Source: a bacterium
Lineage (GTDB): Bacteria > Cyanobacteriota > Vampirovibrionia > Gastranaerophilales > Gastranaerophilaceae
Assembly: GCA_017471365.1 (NCBI GenBank)
Contig: JAFUUC010000038.1
Span: 1 to 55,453 of the forward strand
Direction: 5' to 3'
Length of the DNA stretch: 55,453 bases
The notes under the pieces are model-generated. The model made no database searches and was not told where the DNA came from. It worked only from the letters and a program-made list of their open reading frames with translations. The first letter of the stretch is position 1. Every line of letters begins with the position of its first letter. Positions 8,862-18,721 of this stretch are shown piece by piece. Both the position numbers and the translations under genes were made by a program.

Positions 8862-8864
8862 TGG
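8827..8864. terminator. Bidirectional terminator shared by toxin-like gene and tRNA-Val
   Basis: A perfect stem (AAAAAAGACCGC / GCGGTCTTTTTT, loop TTAA) has T-runs on both strands. It overlaps the last codons of the toxin-like gene, and its right edge touches the CCA end of tRNA-Val, so it can terminate both convergent transcripts. Confidence 0.8.
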
Positions 8865-8937
8865 TGGGCGTTGGGAGACTCGAACTCGCGACCCTCTCCT
8901 TGTAAGGGAGACGCTCTACCAACTGAGCTAAACGCCC
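8862..8937 (-). tRNA. tRNA-Val(UAC)
   Basis: On the minus strand a 76-nt cloverleaf is seen: acceptor GGGCGTT/AACGCCC, D-arm AGCTCAGTTGGTAGAGC, anticodon loop CTTACAA (anticodon UAC) closed by TCTCC/GGAGA, T-loop GTTCGAGTC, discriminator A and an encoded CCA. It lies 1 nt from the stop of the convergent toxin-like gene. Confidence 0.95.
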
Positions 8938-9097
8938 TTAAAATAAACTATTTATCTTTCAACTGTGTTGTCGCGGTGGCTTCCCTCCGCAAGAACTATA
9001 CTAACAAGAATATTTTTTATTGTCAATAGTTTTATGAAACTTTTTTTATTTTATTTCGTCTTTATCTTTGTAGAATTAATTTTGAGTGGAGGAGAGA

Positions 9098-10021
9098 ATG
9101 GCTATTGTTGAATATGATCTCATTGATGAGCAACAAAAATTTGATTTTAATACCGAAGATGATGATATAAAAACTTTTACGGTTATTCCAAAAGAAGAAG
9201 ATATTTTGCAAGTCTATTTGAAAGAAATTGGACACATTAAGTTGCTTAAATCAGAAGAAGAAAAAGAACTGGGGCGTATGATAAAAGAACAAAAAAGTGA
9301 TATTGCAAAACGTAAACTTGTTCAGGCTAATTTAAGGCTTGTTATAAGTATTGCTAAAAAATATACCGGGCGTGGAGTTCTTTTTATGGATTTGGTGCAA
9401 GAAGGCTCTCTTGGACTTATGAAGGCAGCTGAAAAATTTGATTATTCTAAAAATTTCCGTTTTTCTACTTATGCAACTTGGTGGATTAAACAGGCAATAG
9501 TACGTGCTATTGCAAATCATTCAAAAGTTATTAGAATACCTGTACATATGGCTGATAAAATCAGAAAATATAAACAAGCTTATTCCGAGCTATATGCCAA
9601 GTATGATAGAGAACCTTCTGAAGATGAAATAGCTGATTATATGAATTTATCCGTTAATAAATTGCGTAAAATTAGGCAATCGTTAAACTTAGAACCGATA
9701 AGTTTGGAAACAAGTGTTACGGATGATTTATGTATTGGAGATTTTGTTGAGGATAAACTGTGTAATTCGCCGGATGAATGTGCTGATAATGATTTTATGA
9801 AGTCTGATGTTAAAGGTATATTTTGTAATTTGACTGAAAGAGAAAGAAAAATTGTAATAGCAAGATTTGGTCTAGATTCTGAAAAACCAAAAACGCTTGC
9901 TCAAATTGGATGTGATCTTGGATATTCTAAAGAAAGAATAAGACAAATTGCAGAAGATGCTTTGGATAAAATAAGACATAATAAAAATTTTGATCATCTA
10001 AAAGATTATGTAAGAAATTAA
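9098..10021 (+). CDS. RNA polymerase sigma-70 factor, RpoD/SigA type
   Basis: This is a primary-type sigma factor of 307 aa. Region 1.2 ([16 protein letters not shown]), region 2 with the core-binding and -10 melting helix ([51 protein letters not shown]), region 3 (PVHMADKI) and region 4 ([15 protein letters not shown], then [18 protein letters not shown]) are all present. Region 1.1 is missing and the acidic N-terminus is short, as in cyanobacterial group 1/2 sigmas. A GTG at 9086 is possible, but GGAGGAG at 9088-9094 lies inside that extension and fits the ATG at 9098. Whether this is the housekeeping sigma or a group 2 paralogue cannot be decided here. Confidence 0.9.
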   Translation: MAIVEYDLIDEQQKFDFNTEDDDIKTFTVIPKEEDILQVYLKEIGHIKLLKSEEEKELGRMIKEQKSDIAKRKLVQANLRLVISIAKKYTGRGVLFMDLVQEGSLGLMKAAEKFDYSKNFRFSTYATWWIKQAIVRAIANHSKVIRIPVHMADKIRKYKQAYSELYAKYDREPSEDEIADYMNLSVNKLRKIRQSLNLEPISLETSVTDDLCIGDFVEDKLCNSPDECADNDFMKSDVKGIFCNLTERERKIVIARFGLDSEKPKTLAQIGCDLGYSKERIRQIAEDALDKIRHNKNFDHLKDYVRN

Positions 10022-10036
10022 CATCATCAAATACTC

Positions 10037-10070
10037 CGCCGGTATTATTAATTTAATACCGGTATTTTTT
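10037..10070. terminator. Rho-independent terminator between sigma factor and recN
   Basis: CCGGTATTA and TAATACCGG form the stem, followed by a T-rich run on the plus strand. It lies between convergent genes and probably ends both transcripts. Confidence 0.75.
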
Positions 10071-11718
10071 AATTTAAAAGAGATTTTGCAAATTCAACAG
10101 ATTGCTCGTTAATTGTTCCGCCAGCCAATTCTGCAAGTGCCTTTACCCTGTTATCTCCTGTTAAAACGTAAACTTCAACTTTAGTTTCGTCTGTTTGGGA
10201 TTTTCTAACATAAAAATGTTTATCAGCTTTTGATGCAATTATTGCCTGATGTGTTATTACTATAATTTGATGAAATTTACTTAGGTTTAGCATTTCGTCC
10301 GCGACACTCTGTGATGCATGACCGGAAATGCCGGTATCTATTTCATCAAAAATTACTGTATCTATTTCATCGTTGTTCGCAAAAATCGATTTGATTGCAA
10401 GCATTACCCTCGAAATTTCCCCTCCGGATGCAACTTTTGCCAGCGGTTTAATATCTTCAGAAACGTTTGTAGAAATCATAAATTCAACGTTATCGCAACC
10501 GTTTGACGAAATTTCTTTTGGAGTAATTCTTATTTCAAACCTTGCCTTTGGAAGTTCTAACACTGTGAGTTTATCCTGAATTAACACTGATAAAACCTGG
10601 GCATAATTCTTACGATTTTCACTAATTTCTGCGGCGAGTTTAGTTAATTCTGATTTTACCTCCGAAATTTCAGCTTCCAGATTTGCGATATTCTGTGTTG
10701 AAAATTCTATACCCGAAAGTTCATTAGAAAACTGTTCATAACTTTTTAAAACAGATTCTAAATCCCCGCCGTATTTACGTTTTAATTTGTCGAGATTAAA
10801 AAGTCGCTCTTGAATATCATTCAGCCGCTGAGTATCATTATCAATATTTTGGCTGTAGTTGCGTAATTCTGACGATATTTCTCGCAAGTTTTCAGTAATA
10901 TCTGTAAACTGAATATTCACATTTGCCAGTTTTTCATCGTATGAAGCGGCTTTTGATATATCTGCCTTAATTTTTGAAATGGCTTCAAGTATAGAGCCGT
11001 CATCACCGTTTATTGCCCAGTAAGAAGAACCTGTAAGTTCTTTCAGTTTTTCAGCATTTTCTAAAATTTCAAGCTCTTTTTCAAGTTCTTCATCTTCTGT
11101 TGGTGATTGAATATTTGCTTCTTCAATTTCATTTATTTGAAATTTTAAAAAATCTATTTGACTTTCTGTTGCAGTAGCACTATTGCGGGCTATTTCGAGC
11201 TTTTTATCTAATTCTTCGTAATTTTTAAATTTTATTTTGTAATTTTCAAGTTGTTGCCCATAAAAATCTTTTGCATAGGAATCTAAAAGATTTATGTGAT
11301 ATTGCGGTTGTAAAAAGGTATAAGTTTGATGTTGTGAGTGTATATCAACAAAGAGTGTTCTTAAATTTTTTAACAACTCCTGATTGACTAACGTTCCGTT
11401 AATTCTAGACCTGACAGAATTTTGGGTAATTTCTTTCGATATTATTATCTCAGTACCTAAATCATCTATTCCGTTTTCTTCAAAAAGTTTGGAAAAATTA
11501 TGTTTTGTATTTTCCAAAGTGATTTCGATAACAGCTTTGTCACATCCGGTTTTTATTACTTCTTTGGAGACTCTGGATGAAAAGACTAAATCAATTGCAT
11601 TTAATAAGATACTTTTGCCAGCACCGGTTTCACCGGTAATAATATTAAGACCGCTGTCAAAATTTGCACATAATTCATCTATTAAAATATAATTTTTTAG
11701 TCTTAGTTGTTTAATCAT
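10069..11718 (-). CDS. recN: DNA repair protein RecN
   Basis: This is an SMC-like ATPase that acts early in double-strand break repair. The Walker A motif GETGAGKS is at about residues 29-36, followed by a long coiled-coil middle (about 150-370). The ABC signature ASGGEISRVMLAIK and Walker B TVIFDEIDTGISG lie near 430-470, with the switch IIVITHQ after them. The length of 549 aa is usual for RecN. The start ATG follows the upstream SEC-C gene by 3 nt, so the two are one operon. Confidence 0.96.
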   Translation of the reverse strand: MIKQLRLKNYILIDELCANFDSGLNIITGETGAGKSILLNAIDLVFSSRVSKEVIKTGCDKAVIEITLENTKHNFSKLFEENGIDDLGTEIIISKEITQNSVRSRINGTLVNQELLKNLRTLFVDIHSQHQTYTFLQPQYHINLLDSYAKDFYGQQLENYKIKFKNYEELDKKLEIARNSATATESQIDFLKFQINEIEEANIQSPTEDEELEKELEILENAEKLKELTGSSYWAINGDDGSILEAISKIKADISKAASYDEKLANVNIQFTDITENLREISSELRNYSQNIDNDTQRLNDIQERLFNLDKLKRKYGGDLESVLKSYEQFSNELSGIEFSTQNIANLEAEISEVKSELTKLAAEISENRKNYAQVLSVLIQDKLTVLELPKARFEIRITPKEISSNGCDNVEFMISTNVSEDIKPLAKVASGGEISRVMLAIKSIFANNDEIDTVIFDEIDTGISGHASQSVADEMLNLSKFHQIIVITHQAIIASKADKHFYVRKSQTDETKVEVYVLTGDNRVKALAELAGGTINEQSVEFAKSLLN

Positions 11719-11721
11719 TTT

Positions 11722-13011
11722 CTAAAGATTTGCTCCGCAGCATTTTTTGTATTTTTTACCGCTGCCGCAAGGACAAGGATCGTTCCTGCCAATTTTTTGA
11801 GTGAGGTCAATTTGTGGTTTATTTTCTTCTTCCTCGATAATTCCGAGTGTGCTAGAAAAGGCATTAGATCTGTAAAGAACTGTTGTTGAAGATATTATCT
11901 TATAATCCAAGTATCTTTTTTTGTATTTTTTCAAAAGTTCTTCTAATGTATAATTTTTTGCAAGAACTGCATTTACAATTTCCATAAATTTTGGATGGTG
12001 TTGAGCAACAGAACGAATTAGATTAGCACTAAACTTATCGTTTTCAAGAAAATATTTAATGCAGGCATCGTAATTTTCGATTTTTGTATAATCATCAACT
12101 TCAAAGATTTTATTAAATGTTCCAAAAAATGGTACGGCATACAGACCAAGTTCTTCATCATAGATAATCCCTACATCGTAAGTTTCTTTGTGAGAAGAAA
12201 AACCACTGAGTGAATTTTCTAAAAAATTGTCATACGAGTTGTTAAATTCATTTACATTAAAAAATTTGTATTCATCCGGAGGAATTATAAGCTCTTTATA
12301 TTCCGTTTTTACCCCATTTTCTGTGTAATCGTTAAAAATTCCAATAAGTTCATCTGCATTTTTGTTAGTTGTTATAATTTCCGTGGTATTAAAAAATTCT
12401 ATGAATTTTTTATAGACGTCTTGTACATCCTGTTCAATTTCTTTCTGCTTTTCCGGATTGTCTAGGTATACAAGTTCAGGATTTTGAATAATTTTAGCTA
12501 CTGCGAAACGGTATGCTTCGGTTCTGCGTGTAGCAGGCAAAACTCCGGAAATTTCTAACAAATAGTAATCCCCATTGATATTTACGAGTCTTGCAACTAC
12601 AAAATCCCCACTGCCAAGGTTTCTTAGTGAAGTCATCTTCATTAGTGAAGTAACCATGTACCTGCGTTCATTTACGATGTTTAAAAGATCAAAGCCGGAT
12701 TTGGTGATTCTTTTAATCTCAAAAACAGAAGATATTGCTTTTTGTAATGCCTCGGTAATTGATTTTGAGTCTTTATCAAGTTTTGAATATTCAAGATAAA
12801 GTTCAGGGATACTTTTAAAATCTTCTCCAAGGCGTCTTTCCATAATGTAATTAAAAATAGCTCCTTGAAGTTGTTGTTGATTTTGCCCGTTTACACTCAA
12901 GGTTTTTAGGTATTCGCTAAAATCTTGTTTGATCTGGTCATTTGTTTGTATAAACTCTGCGATATTTTTTATTACTGCATTTATGCTTTCCATTCTTTCT
13001 TGAATGTTCAT
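11722..13011 (-). CDS. SEC-C motif protein of unknown function
   Basis: This 429-aa protein ends in a classic zinc-binding SEC-C motif ([20 protein letters not shown]), the same module found at the end of SecA and in many unrelated proteins. The preceding 400 residues match nothing I recognise; they look largely helical and soluble, without a signal peptide or membrane segment. GGGGAG precedes the ATG. It is the first gene of a two-gene operon with recN (3-nt gap), but the co-expression gives no clear function. Confidence 0.8.
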   Translation of the reverse strand: MNIQERMESINAVIKNIAEFIQTNDQIKQDFSEYLKTLSVNGQNQQQLQGAIFNYIMERRLGEDFKSIPELYLEYSKLDKDSKSITEALQKAISSVFEIKRITKSGFDLLNIVNERRYMVTSLMKMTSLRNLGSGDFVVARLVNINGDYYLLEISGVLPATRRTEAYRFAVAKIIQNPELVYLDNPEKQKEIEQDVQDVYKKFIEFFNTTEIITTNKNADELIGIFNDYTENGVKTEYKELIIPPDEYKFFNVNEFNNSYDNFLENSLSGFSSHKETYDVGIIYDEELGLYAVPFFGTFNKIFEVDDYTKIENYDACIKYFLENDKFSANLIRSVAQHHPKFMEIVNAVLAKNYTLEELLKKYKKRYLDYKIISSTTVLYRSNAFSSTLGIIEEEENKPQIDLTQKIGRNDPCPCGSGKKYKKCCGANL

Positions 13012-13079
13012 ATTTTCTCCCCTTATCTGTCTAGAATATTATTATCTTGCTAAAAACACAAGTGTATTAAGTTTTTAAT

Positions 13080-13577
13080 CTAATTTGTAAGCTTAAAATC
13101 GCCATTTTTCTTAATATGTTCAACAAGACCTCCATCTTGAAGAAGTTTTATCATAACCGGTGGAAGTGGTTCTATTTGGATTATTGCTCCATTTGTAAGA
13201 TTTGTTATAATACCTTTTTCAATGTCTAATTCAAGTTCATCACCGTCGTCAATAGAATCTGTATCACATTCAATTGCCAAAAGTCCAATATTTATTGCAT
13301 TTCGGTAAAAAATTCTTGCGAAAGATTTTGCTAAAACTGCACCAACACCGGCAATTTTCATGATTCTTGGAGCGTGTTCACGGGAGGAACCTAGTCCGAA
13401 ATTATTCCCGGCTACGACAAAATCACCTTTGTGCATTCTCTGAGCAAAGGTTTCGTCTGCATCTTCAAGAACATGTTTTGCAAATTCGTTTAAATCTGAT
13501 CTCAAATGGTATAACCTTCCTGGTGCAATGTGATCAGTCGATATATCATCTCCGAATTTAAAAGCTTTTCCCCTCAT
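13080..13577 (-). CDS. leuD: 3-isopropylmalate dehydratase small subunit (LeuD family)
   Basis: This is the swivel-domain subunit that partners the iron-sulfur large subunit in the second step of leucine synthesis. At 165 aa it fits the short LeuD/HacB class. Seen are [13 protein letters not shown] at the N-terminus and the signature [16 protein letters not shown] (about 55-70), with [16 protein letters not shown] after it. No large subunit is in the window. The short class also includes homoaconitase and methylmalate small subunits, so substrate is inferred. AAAAAGGAG precedes the ATG. About 70 nt separate it from the SEC-C gene. Confidence 0.9.
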   Translation of the reverse strand: MRGKAFKFGDDISTDHIAPGRLYHLRSDLNEFAKHVLEDADETFAQRMHKGDFVVAGNNFGLGSSREHAPRIMKIAGVGAVLAKSFARIFYRNAINIGLLAIECDTDSIDDGDELELDIEKGIITNLTNGAIIQIEPLPPVMIKLLQDGGLVEHIKKNGDFKLTN

Positions 13578-13648
13578 TTATTTCTCCTTTTTCTTTATAC
13601 TAACTCAAAAATAAATTCTATGCTATAATATTGTCAGGTGATTTCTAT

Positions 13649-14272
13649 ATGTATTTTAATCGTAAGTGCAAAGTAACGTTTATAGCTCACGGAGCTACTA
13701 TTTATACTGAGGAAGCTCGTTTTTCGGATTCATTGAATTATCCTCCTTTATCCGAGTTGGGAGTTGAAGAAATTACCAATTTGATAAATTATCTTAAGGC
13801 TCGCGGTGTAAAAAATGATGCTATTTATGCTTCATCTTCTGTCAGAACTGCTCAGTCTGCGATGATGATTTCAAAAGTATTCAAACAAGATTATAATGTT
13901 GTTGAAGAATTGACTACGCGTGAATGTGGATCTTGGAACGGTTTAACTCTTGAACAGGTGCAGGAAAAGTATCCAAATGGTTTGAAGTATGTTATTGAGA
14001 ATCCTGAAAAAGAAACTCTTGCAGGTGCGGAAAGCAGTGTTGCATTTATTGAACGTATAGGAAAAGTTATAGATCAAATAGTAAATGAAAATATTGGTAA
14101 CAGGATTATCATTGTTACTCATCCGGAAGTTATTCAGGCAGCTATTTGTTCAGCTTTAAAAATTAATGCTGACAAGTTACCTAAATTTTATATAAGAACC
14201 GGTAGTGCAACCCAAATTAGTTATTATGAAGATTTTGCAAGTCTTGTTTATTCAGATTATGTTCCTGTGTAA
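13649..14272 (+). CDS. Histidine phosphatase superfamily protein lacking the RHG arginine
   Basis: This 207-aa protein has the phosphoglycerate-mutase-like fold. The acceptor motif, usually RHG.T, reads AHGAT here: the histidine is kept but the arginine is Ala (codon GCT). The rest looks sound: SSSVRTAQSA with the second Arg, ECGSWNGL with the Glu region, and IIIVTHPEVIQA with the second His. It may be weakly active, have altered specificity, or bind rather than cleave phosphate esters. AGGTGA lies 8 nt before the ATG at 13649; an upstream TTG at 13631 is less likely. Its 3' end overlaps the convergent radical SAM gene by 16 nt. Confidence 0.8.
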   Translation: MYFNRKCKVTFIAHGATIYTEEARFSDSLNYPPLSELGVEEITNLINYLKARGVKNDAIYASSSVRTAQSAMMISKVFKQDYNVVEELTTRECGSWNGLTLEQVQEKYPNGLKYVIENPEKETLAGAESSVAFIERIGKVIDQIVNENIGNRIIIVTHPEVIQAAICSALKINADKLPKFYIRTGSATQISYYEDFASLVYSDYVPV

Positions 14273-15825
14273 GAGCTAAGCCTTTTGCATTCAGCTATTA
14301 AAAATTCTTTCCCGGGTTTAATTTCAATAAAATCCCACGGTAGTTTTTTGTCGTAATTATAATTTGTTAATGCGTAGCAGTCAGCATTGATATCAAGCAA
14401 TTTTGCTGATTTTTTAAAGGCTCCGAGTTTTCCACCATTTTTGTAAACTTCAATTAAAAAATCCGTTAATTTTTCATCTCCGCGGGAAAGCACAGCCTGC
14501 CAGTAATCCCATTTAGGACTGGATATGCTGGCTTGAACTCCGAGTTTGTGCAGCTCTTTACGCAAGTAATTAGCCTTGTCATTTAATGTTTTTTCATCTT
14601 CCCTGCCAAACCACTGAAAAGGAGTATTAGCCTTTGGTACAAATGTCGAAAATCCAAATGAAATATCAAATCCTCGATATTTCTCTTTAATTCTTTTTGT
14701 CAAATCAATTATAGCCTGAATATCTTCCATTGTCTCTGTCGGCAAACCAAGCATTCCGTAAAATTTTAACCCGTGTAATCCACAATTTTTTGCAACTTCT
14801 ATTGCTTTAAAAATTTGGTATTCTGTAAGATTTTTATTAATTACTTTTCTCAACCTTTCGCTGCCCGCTTCGATTGCAAGTGTTAGATTTTTTTGTCCGG
14901 CATTAACAAGCGTCTGAACAATCTCAGGAACAAATGAATCAACCCGCAAAGACGAAACGCTCATTTCAATTTTTTCACCGCTCTTTATCTTGCTATCAAT
15001 ATATTTACAAATTTCTTTGAATCTTGGATGAGCTGTAATTTGGGCTCCTAAAAGTGCAATTTTATTGGTATATTTTAATCCCAGTTCAATTGTTTCGATT
15101 ATTTTTTCGTATTGTACAAATCTTATAGGCAAATTCATATAAGAAGCCAAACAAAATCCGCACCTGTTTGAGCAACCGCGTTCCACTTCAAGGATAAAAG
15201 TGCTTTTAAAAAACGCGTTGTCACTGATTATGGGTGTGTAAATGCATTCATCAAGCTTTTTAGTCGTTTTAATTACCGATTTGTTAATTGTTGGTACATA
15301 AATACCTTCAATTTTACTAAGAATTTGCAAAATTTCGAATTTCGACTTGTCTTTATTTTCACTACAAATTTTTACCGCTTCAATGTTTGTTTGTTCCCCA
15401 TCTCCAATAATCAAAAAGTCAAAAATGTCCTCATATGGTTTAGGATTAGATGTTATTACCGGACCTCCTGCAAAAATCAATGGGTCTGTTTCTTTTCGAT
15501 TTTTTGCTTTAAATTCGTATTTGTTTTTTTCTAAAAAATGGAAAATAGCCAAAAAATCCAAGTCAAAAGTGAAAGAAAATCCTATTAGGTTTATTCTTTC
15601 TCTCATAATTTCAGTTGTTTTCGTGTCAGAATATATTCTTTCGATATTTATATTTTCAATTTCATCTATGGATTTATATAGCCACAAATATCCCAATGAG
15701 GACATCGCAAAAGATTCCGGACCCGGGAATGCAAACCACATATTAAAATCACAATCTTTTTTGAGCTTTCTGTTATATAAAAAAGTTTCAACTTTGTTAT
15801 TCAATATAAGTGTTTTCCTTTGCAT
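14257..15825 (-). CDS. Radical SAM protein with N-terminal B12-binding-like domain
   Basis: This 522-aa protein has an N-terminal Rossmann-like part with LIFAGGPVITSNPKPYEDIFDFLIIGDGE (given here as the sense of residues 119-147 rather than a strict motif), the arrangement of cobalamin-binding radical SAM proteins of the TIGR03960 type. The radical SAM core follows with the cluster motif CSNRCGFC (CxxxCxxC, about residue 218). SVSSLRVDSF and LAIEAGSERLR are typical of MiaB/Elp3-like TIM barrels. The larger radical SAM-DUF2344 protein at 37930 has the same GG.P and GDGE segments, so the two are paralogues. Its target is unknown. Its start overlaps the permease gene by 29 nt, indicating an operon. 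Confidence 0.85.
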   Translation of the reverse strand: MQRKTLILNNKVETFLYNRKLKKDCDFNMWFAFPGPESFAMSSLGYLWLYKSIDEIENINIERIYSDTKTTEIMRERINLIGFSFTFDLDFLAIFHFLEKNKYEFKAKNRKETDPLIFAGGPVITSNPKPYEDIFDFLIIGDGEQTNIEAVKICSENKDKSKFEILQILSKIEGIYVPTINKSVIKTTKKLDECIYTPIISDNAFFKSTFILEVERGCSNRCGFCLASYMNLPIRFVQYEKIIETIELGLKYTNKIALLGAQITAHPRFKEICKYIDSKIKSGEKIEMSVSSLRVDSFVPEIVQTLVNAGQKNLTLAIEAGSERLRKVINKNLTEYQIFKAIEVAKNCGLHGLKFYGMLGLPTETMEDIQAIIDLTKRIKEKYRGFDISFGFSTFVPKANTPFQWFGREDEKTLNDKANYLRKELHKLGVQASISSPKWDYWQAVLSRGDEKLTDFLIEVYKNGGKLGAFKKSAKLLDINADCYALTNYNYDKKLPWDFIEIKPGKEFLIAECKRLSSYTGT

Positions 15826-16837
15826 TTATAGGATTTAGGTATAACTCATCAATTAAAACGCATATTGTAGCGGCTATTGCAGGTGAAATTATAACCCCCC
15901 ATATCCCGAGAAACTCCTGGGCTATGAAAAGTGCAACCAAAATTGTTATCGGATGAAGTTTCATAAATTTTCCGAATAAAAATGGTCTTATAACGTAGTT
16001 AGAAACTTGTTGTGCCGCCAGAAATAAAACAACAGCAAGTATTACTTTTACCAGTCCTGCCGGAAATGCAATAGCAATAATAATCGCCAGGGCAACTGTC
16101 GGTCCTATAACCGGTATTATGTCACAAACCCCTGCGATCAAGCCCAGTAAAACCGGATATTCAATTCCCAAAATTGCAAGTGCAATGGCAATCATTGCTC
16201 CAACTGCCGCCATGGATACTATTTGAGCTCTAACATAATTTCCAACTTGATATGTTATGTCAGATACTATTGCACCGGCTTTACCTTTAATTTGCGGAGG
16301 GAAAAATTCAATAAATTTATCTCTTAAATACTGCTTGTCAAGCAATATATAAAAGACAAACATTGTTAACGCTACCATAATAAATACGGTCTGAAATAAC
16401 GCTATAGTAAAGCTTATAGACTGTGAAAAAAATCCTTGAGCAAAATCTGTTGAAGCCCCTACTATACTGTCTAATGAAGGTGTTAAATCAGAAAAATTGT
16501 ATCCATATAAACTAAAATTATTTATAAATGCGTTCAAATTAACAATTTTCTGCGGAATAATCAGTACCAGCATATGTAATTCTTTCCAGCACATAATTAT
16601 GATTGGAATAAATAGTGCAATCACCGCTACAATTGATGTCAGTACTATTACAGTTGAAGCAAAAGCTCTGCTTTTTAATTTTTCCTGTAGTTTGTTAACA
16701 TAAGGATTAAGTGCTGCTGCAATTATGAATGCCGCGAATAAAAGCATAATCAGCCCGTAAATTTTAGGAACTAAGAGCATTAAAAGTATTATCAGTATCG
16801 TGAAAATTATAGTTTTGATATTAAATAATTTCTTCAT
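15797..16837 (-). CDS. AI-2E family transporter (PerM/YdiK type)
   Basis: This 346-aa inner-membrane protein has about eight hydrophobic helices: two N-terminal pairs, a long soluble stretch, then several closely packed C-terminal segments. The motif LGLIAGVCDIIPVIGPTVA (about residues 234-252) is the family signature region. Members export varied small solutes; AI-2 transport is shown for only a few, so no substrate is assigned. It is upstream of and overlaps the radical SAM gene on the same strand. The preceding 213 nt (16838-17050) hold divergent regulatory sequence with no clear motif. Confidence 0.88.
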   Translation of the reverse strand: MKKLFNIKTIIFTILIILLMLLVPKIYGLIMLLFAAFIIAAALNPYVNKLQEKLKSRAFASTVIVLTSIVAVIALFIPIIIMCWKELHMLVLIIPQKIVNLNAFINNFSLYGYNFSDLTPSLDSIVGASTDFAQGFFSQSISFTIALFQTVFIMVALTMFVFYILLDKQYLRDKFIEFFPPQIKGKAGAIVSDITYQVGNYVRAQIVSMAAVGAMIAIALAILGIEYPVLLGLIAGVCDIIPVIGPTVALAIIIAIAFPAGLVKVILAVVLFLAAQQVSNYVIRPFLFGKFMKLHPITILVALFIAQEFLGIWGVIISPAIAATICVLIDELYLNPINAKENTYIE

Positions 16838-17050
16838 TTTTTGTAATCCTATGCCGCAAGGTTAACAAAAAGAAAAAACGTAGTAAACCCCCGATCATAT
16901 ATTGATTGTTATTTCAGGGTCTACTTGTTTTGTATAACATTATGGTAAGTCTCGCTTGTAACATATCTTAATATTTAATAATAATATAGCAATTATTTCA
17001 TAAGTATATACTTTATATATTTAAGAGATACTAATCATGAGGACAAGACT

Positions 17051-17596
17051 ATGGGCTGGTTACTAGCAAGTGCTTTAACTAGAGATGCTTTTTACAGAAA
17101 GAGCGATGCCAAGATAACAATGGTTACCACGGCAACGAATCTTAGACTTGCAAAAAAAGCAGTAGAGCTTGAGTCGTCCAATTTTGTTACGGCACTGCGA
17201 GATGCCCAACTTCAGGTTAGAACTCATTACCAGACATTGATTAATGGCTTGTCAAGTATGCTAACGGAAGAAGAACTTGGTTTTGATCCGAATTCTACAA
17301 CTCTTACAGATGAACAAAAAACACAACTTGCAAATGCTAGAGCAGAGGTAAATAATTTGAGAGCTCAATACAATAGTCAGATGTCCGCAGAACTTATGCA
17401 AGTTGAATCCGATAATGAAGCGGCGAAAAAAGCACGTTTGACGCCTTTATCTGAAGCAGAAACTGAAGCCCAGAGGCTTGCTGACGAAGCTAAATCCGAT
17501 TATGATCTAGCTTGTAAAGAGTATGATGAATATAAGCAATGGCGTGATAAAGAGGCAAAGGATCGCGTGCCTAACTTCGGCGGCGGAAATGCTTAA
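17051..17596 (+). CDS. Coiled-coil protein of unknown function
   Basis: This 181-aa protein is rich in Ala, Glu, Gln and Lys, with heptad-like helices over about residues 30-165, ending in a Gly-rich tail (FGGGNA). It has no signal peptide and no membrane helix. GAGGA precedes the ATG by about 8 nt. The N-terminal phrase MGWLLASALTRDAFYRKSDA vaguely recalls the start of the 776-aa coiled-coil protein at 20180-22510. No known family is recognised; a structural or surface-assembly role is only a guess. Confidence 0.65.
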   Translation: MGWLLASALTRDAFYRKSDAKITMVTTATNLRLAKKAVELESSNFVTALRDAQLQVRTHYQTLINGLSSMLTEEELGFDPNSTTLTDEQKTQLANARAEVNNLRAQYNSQMSAELMQVESDNEAAKKARLTPLSEAETEAQRLADEAKSDYDLACKEYDEYKQWRDKEAKDRVPNFGGGNA

Positions 17597-17662
17597 TGAA
17601 TAGGCTTTATTAACTTCTGTTAACTGATTTACAAAACGATGTTTAAGCGTTAGTATATTGGC

Positions 17663-18721
17663 ATGAGTAATGCTGATTTAGATAACAAAATTAAGGATCT
17701 TGTTGCTGTTATGGCGAAAGATCCTTCTAATATTGATAATTATCACACTCTTGCTGAGCTGTATTTAGAACAACAAAACTATGAAAAGGTTATGAGTGTT
17801 TTAAAAAGTCTGCTTGATTTAAAACCTGATGATGTGCGAGCTCTTGTCGGGATGGGAACGATGTTCTTTTATGAGAGAGATTTCCGCAAATCCTTGGAAT
17901 ATTATAACAAAGCTCTTACTGTTAATCCGAAGAATTTCCTTATATATTACAATATTGGAAATGTTTACGCTGAATGGAAAAATTTTTCAAAAGCATTATT
18001 CTATTATAACCGTGCAATTGACCTAAATTCCGGTAACTCTGAAATATACAACGCGATTGCTTTATTGTATCAGGATAACGAGGATTATGTCGAGGCGAAA
18101 GCGTATTATGAAAAAGCCCTTTCAATAAATCCTGAAAATGTTAATTCTTTGATAGATCTTGGTAATGTTTGTTTTAAACTTTATGAATATGAGACGGCGT
18201 TAAAACTTTTTAAAAAAGTTTTTGTTTTGGCTCCGGACAATGATATGGTTGCTGTATGTATTGCTAACGCTTTGACTATCATGAAAGATCGTGACCAGGC
18301 TTATGCATATTTTGAAAAAGCGTTAAGTATGAACGGTGATTTATATAGGGTTTATATTTGTTATGCAATTGCTGCTACGGAGTTTAAAGAATATAAATTT
18401 GCTCGTGATTTGTATTCCAGGGCTATTGAAATTGGACCTAAAAAGGCTGATGCATATTTATTGCTGGCTAATTTGTGTTCCGGTGCTGGTGATATAAAAG
18501 AATCAATCGATTTCTACCGTCAGGGTTTGAGAATTGATCCTAACAATTCTCAAATTTATGCACTGCTGGGTAATGCTCATTATTTAGATAATGATATGGA
18601 ACAGGCTGTTGCTGCTTATAGGGCTGCAATCAGTATTTCGCCAGCAAATGATGAGTATAGGTTGATTTACAGTCATGTTATGGAAGATTATGTTAATTCT
18701 GTAAGAGGTAGTAATGACTAA
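17663..18721 (+). CDS. Tetratricopeptide repeat protein
   Basis: This 352-aa protein is almost entirely TPR units, about nine, of the 34-residue type. Clear examples are YYNKALTVNPKNFLIYYNIGN, YYEKALSINPENVNSLIDLGN and FYRQGLRIDPNNSQIYALLGN; each has the usual G/A at position 8 and P near position 32. There is no signal peptide. It forms a protein-binding scaffold in the cytoplasm, with unknown partners. The stop overlaps the start of the Tic20-like gene by 8 nt, so the two are translated together, which suggests a link to that membrane protein. Confidence 0.88.
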   Translation: MSNADLDNKIKDLVAVMAKDPSNIDNYHTLAELYLEQQNYEKVMSVLKSLLDLKPDDVRALVGMGTMFFYERDFRKSLEYYNKALTVNPKNFLIYYNIGNVYAEWKNFSKALFYYNRAIDLNSGNSEIYNAIALLYQDNEDYVEAKAYYEKALSINPENVNSLIDLGNVCFKLYEYETALKLFKKVFVLAPDNDMVAVCIANALTIMKDRDQAYAYFEKALSMNGDLYRVYICYAIAATEFKEYKFARDLYSRAIEIGPKKADAYLLLANLCSGAGDIKESIDFYRQGLRIDPNNSQIYALLGNAHYLDNDMEQAVAAYRAAISISPANDEYRLIYSHVMEDYVNSVRGSND

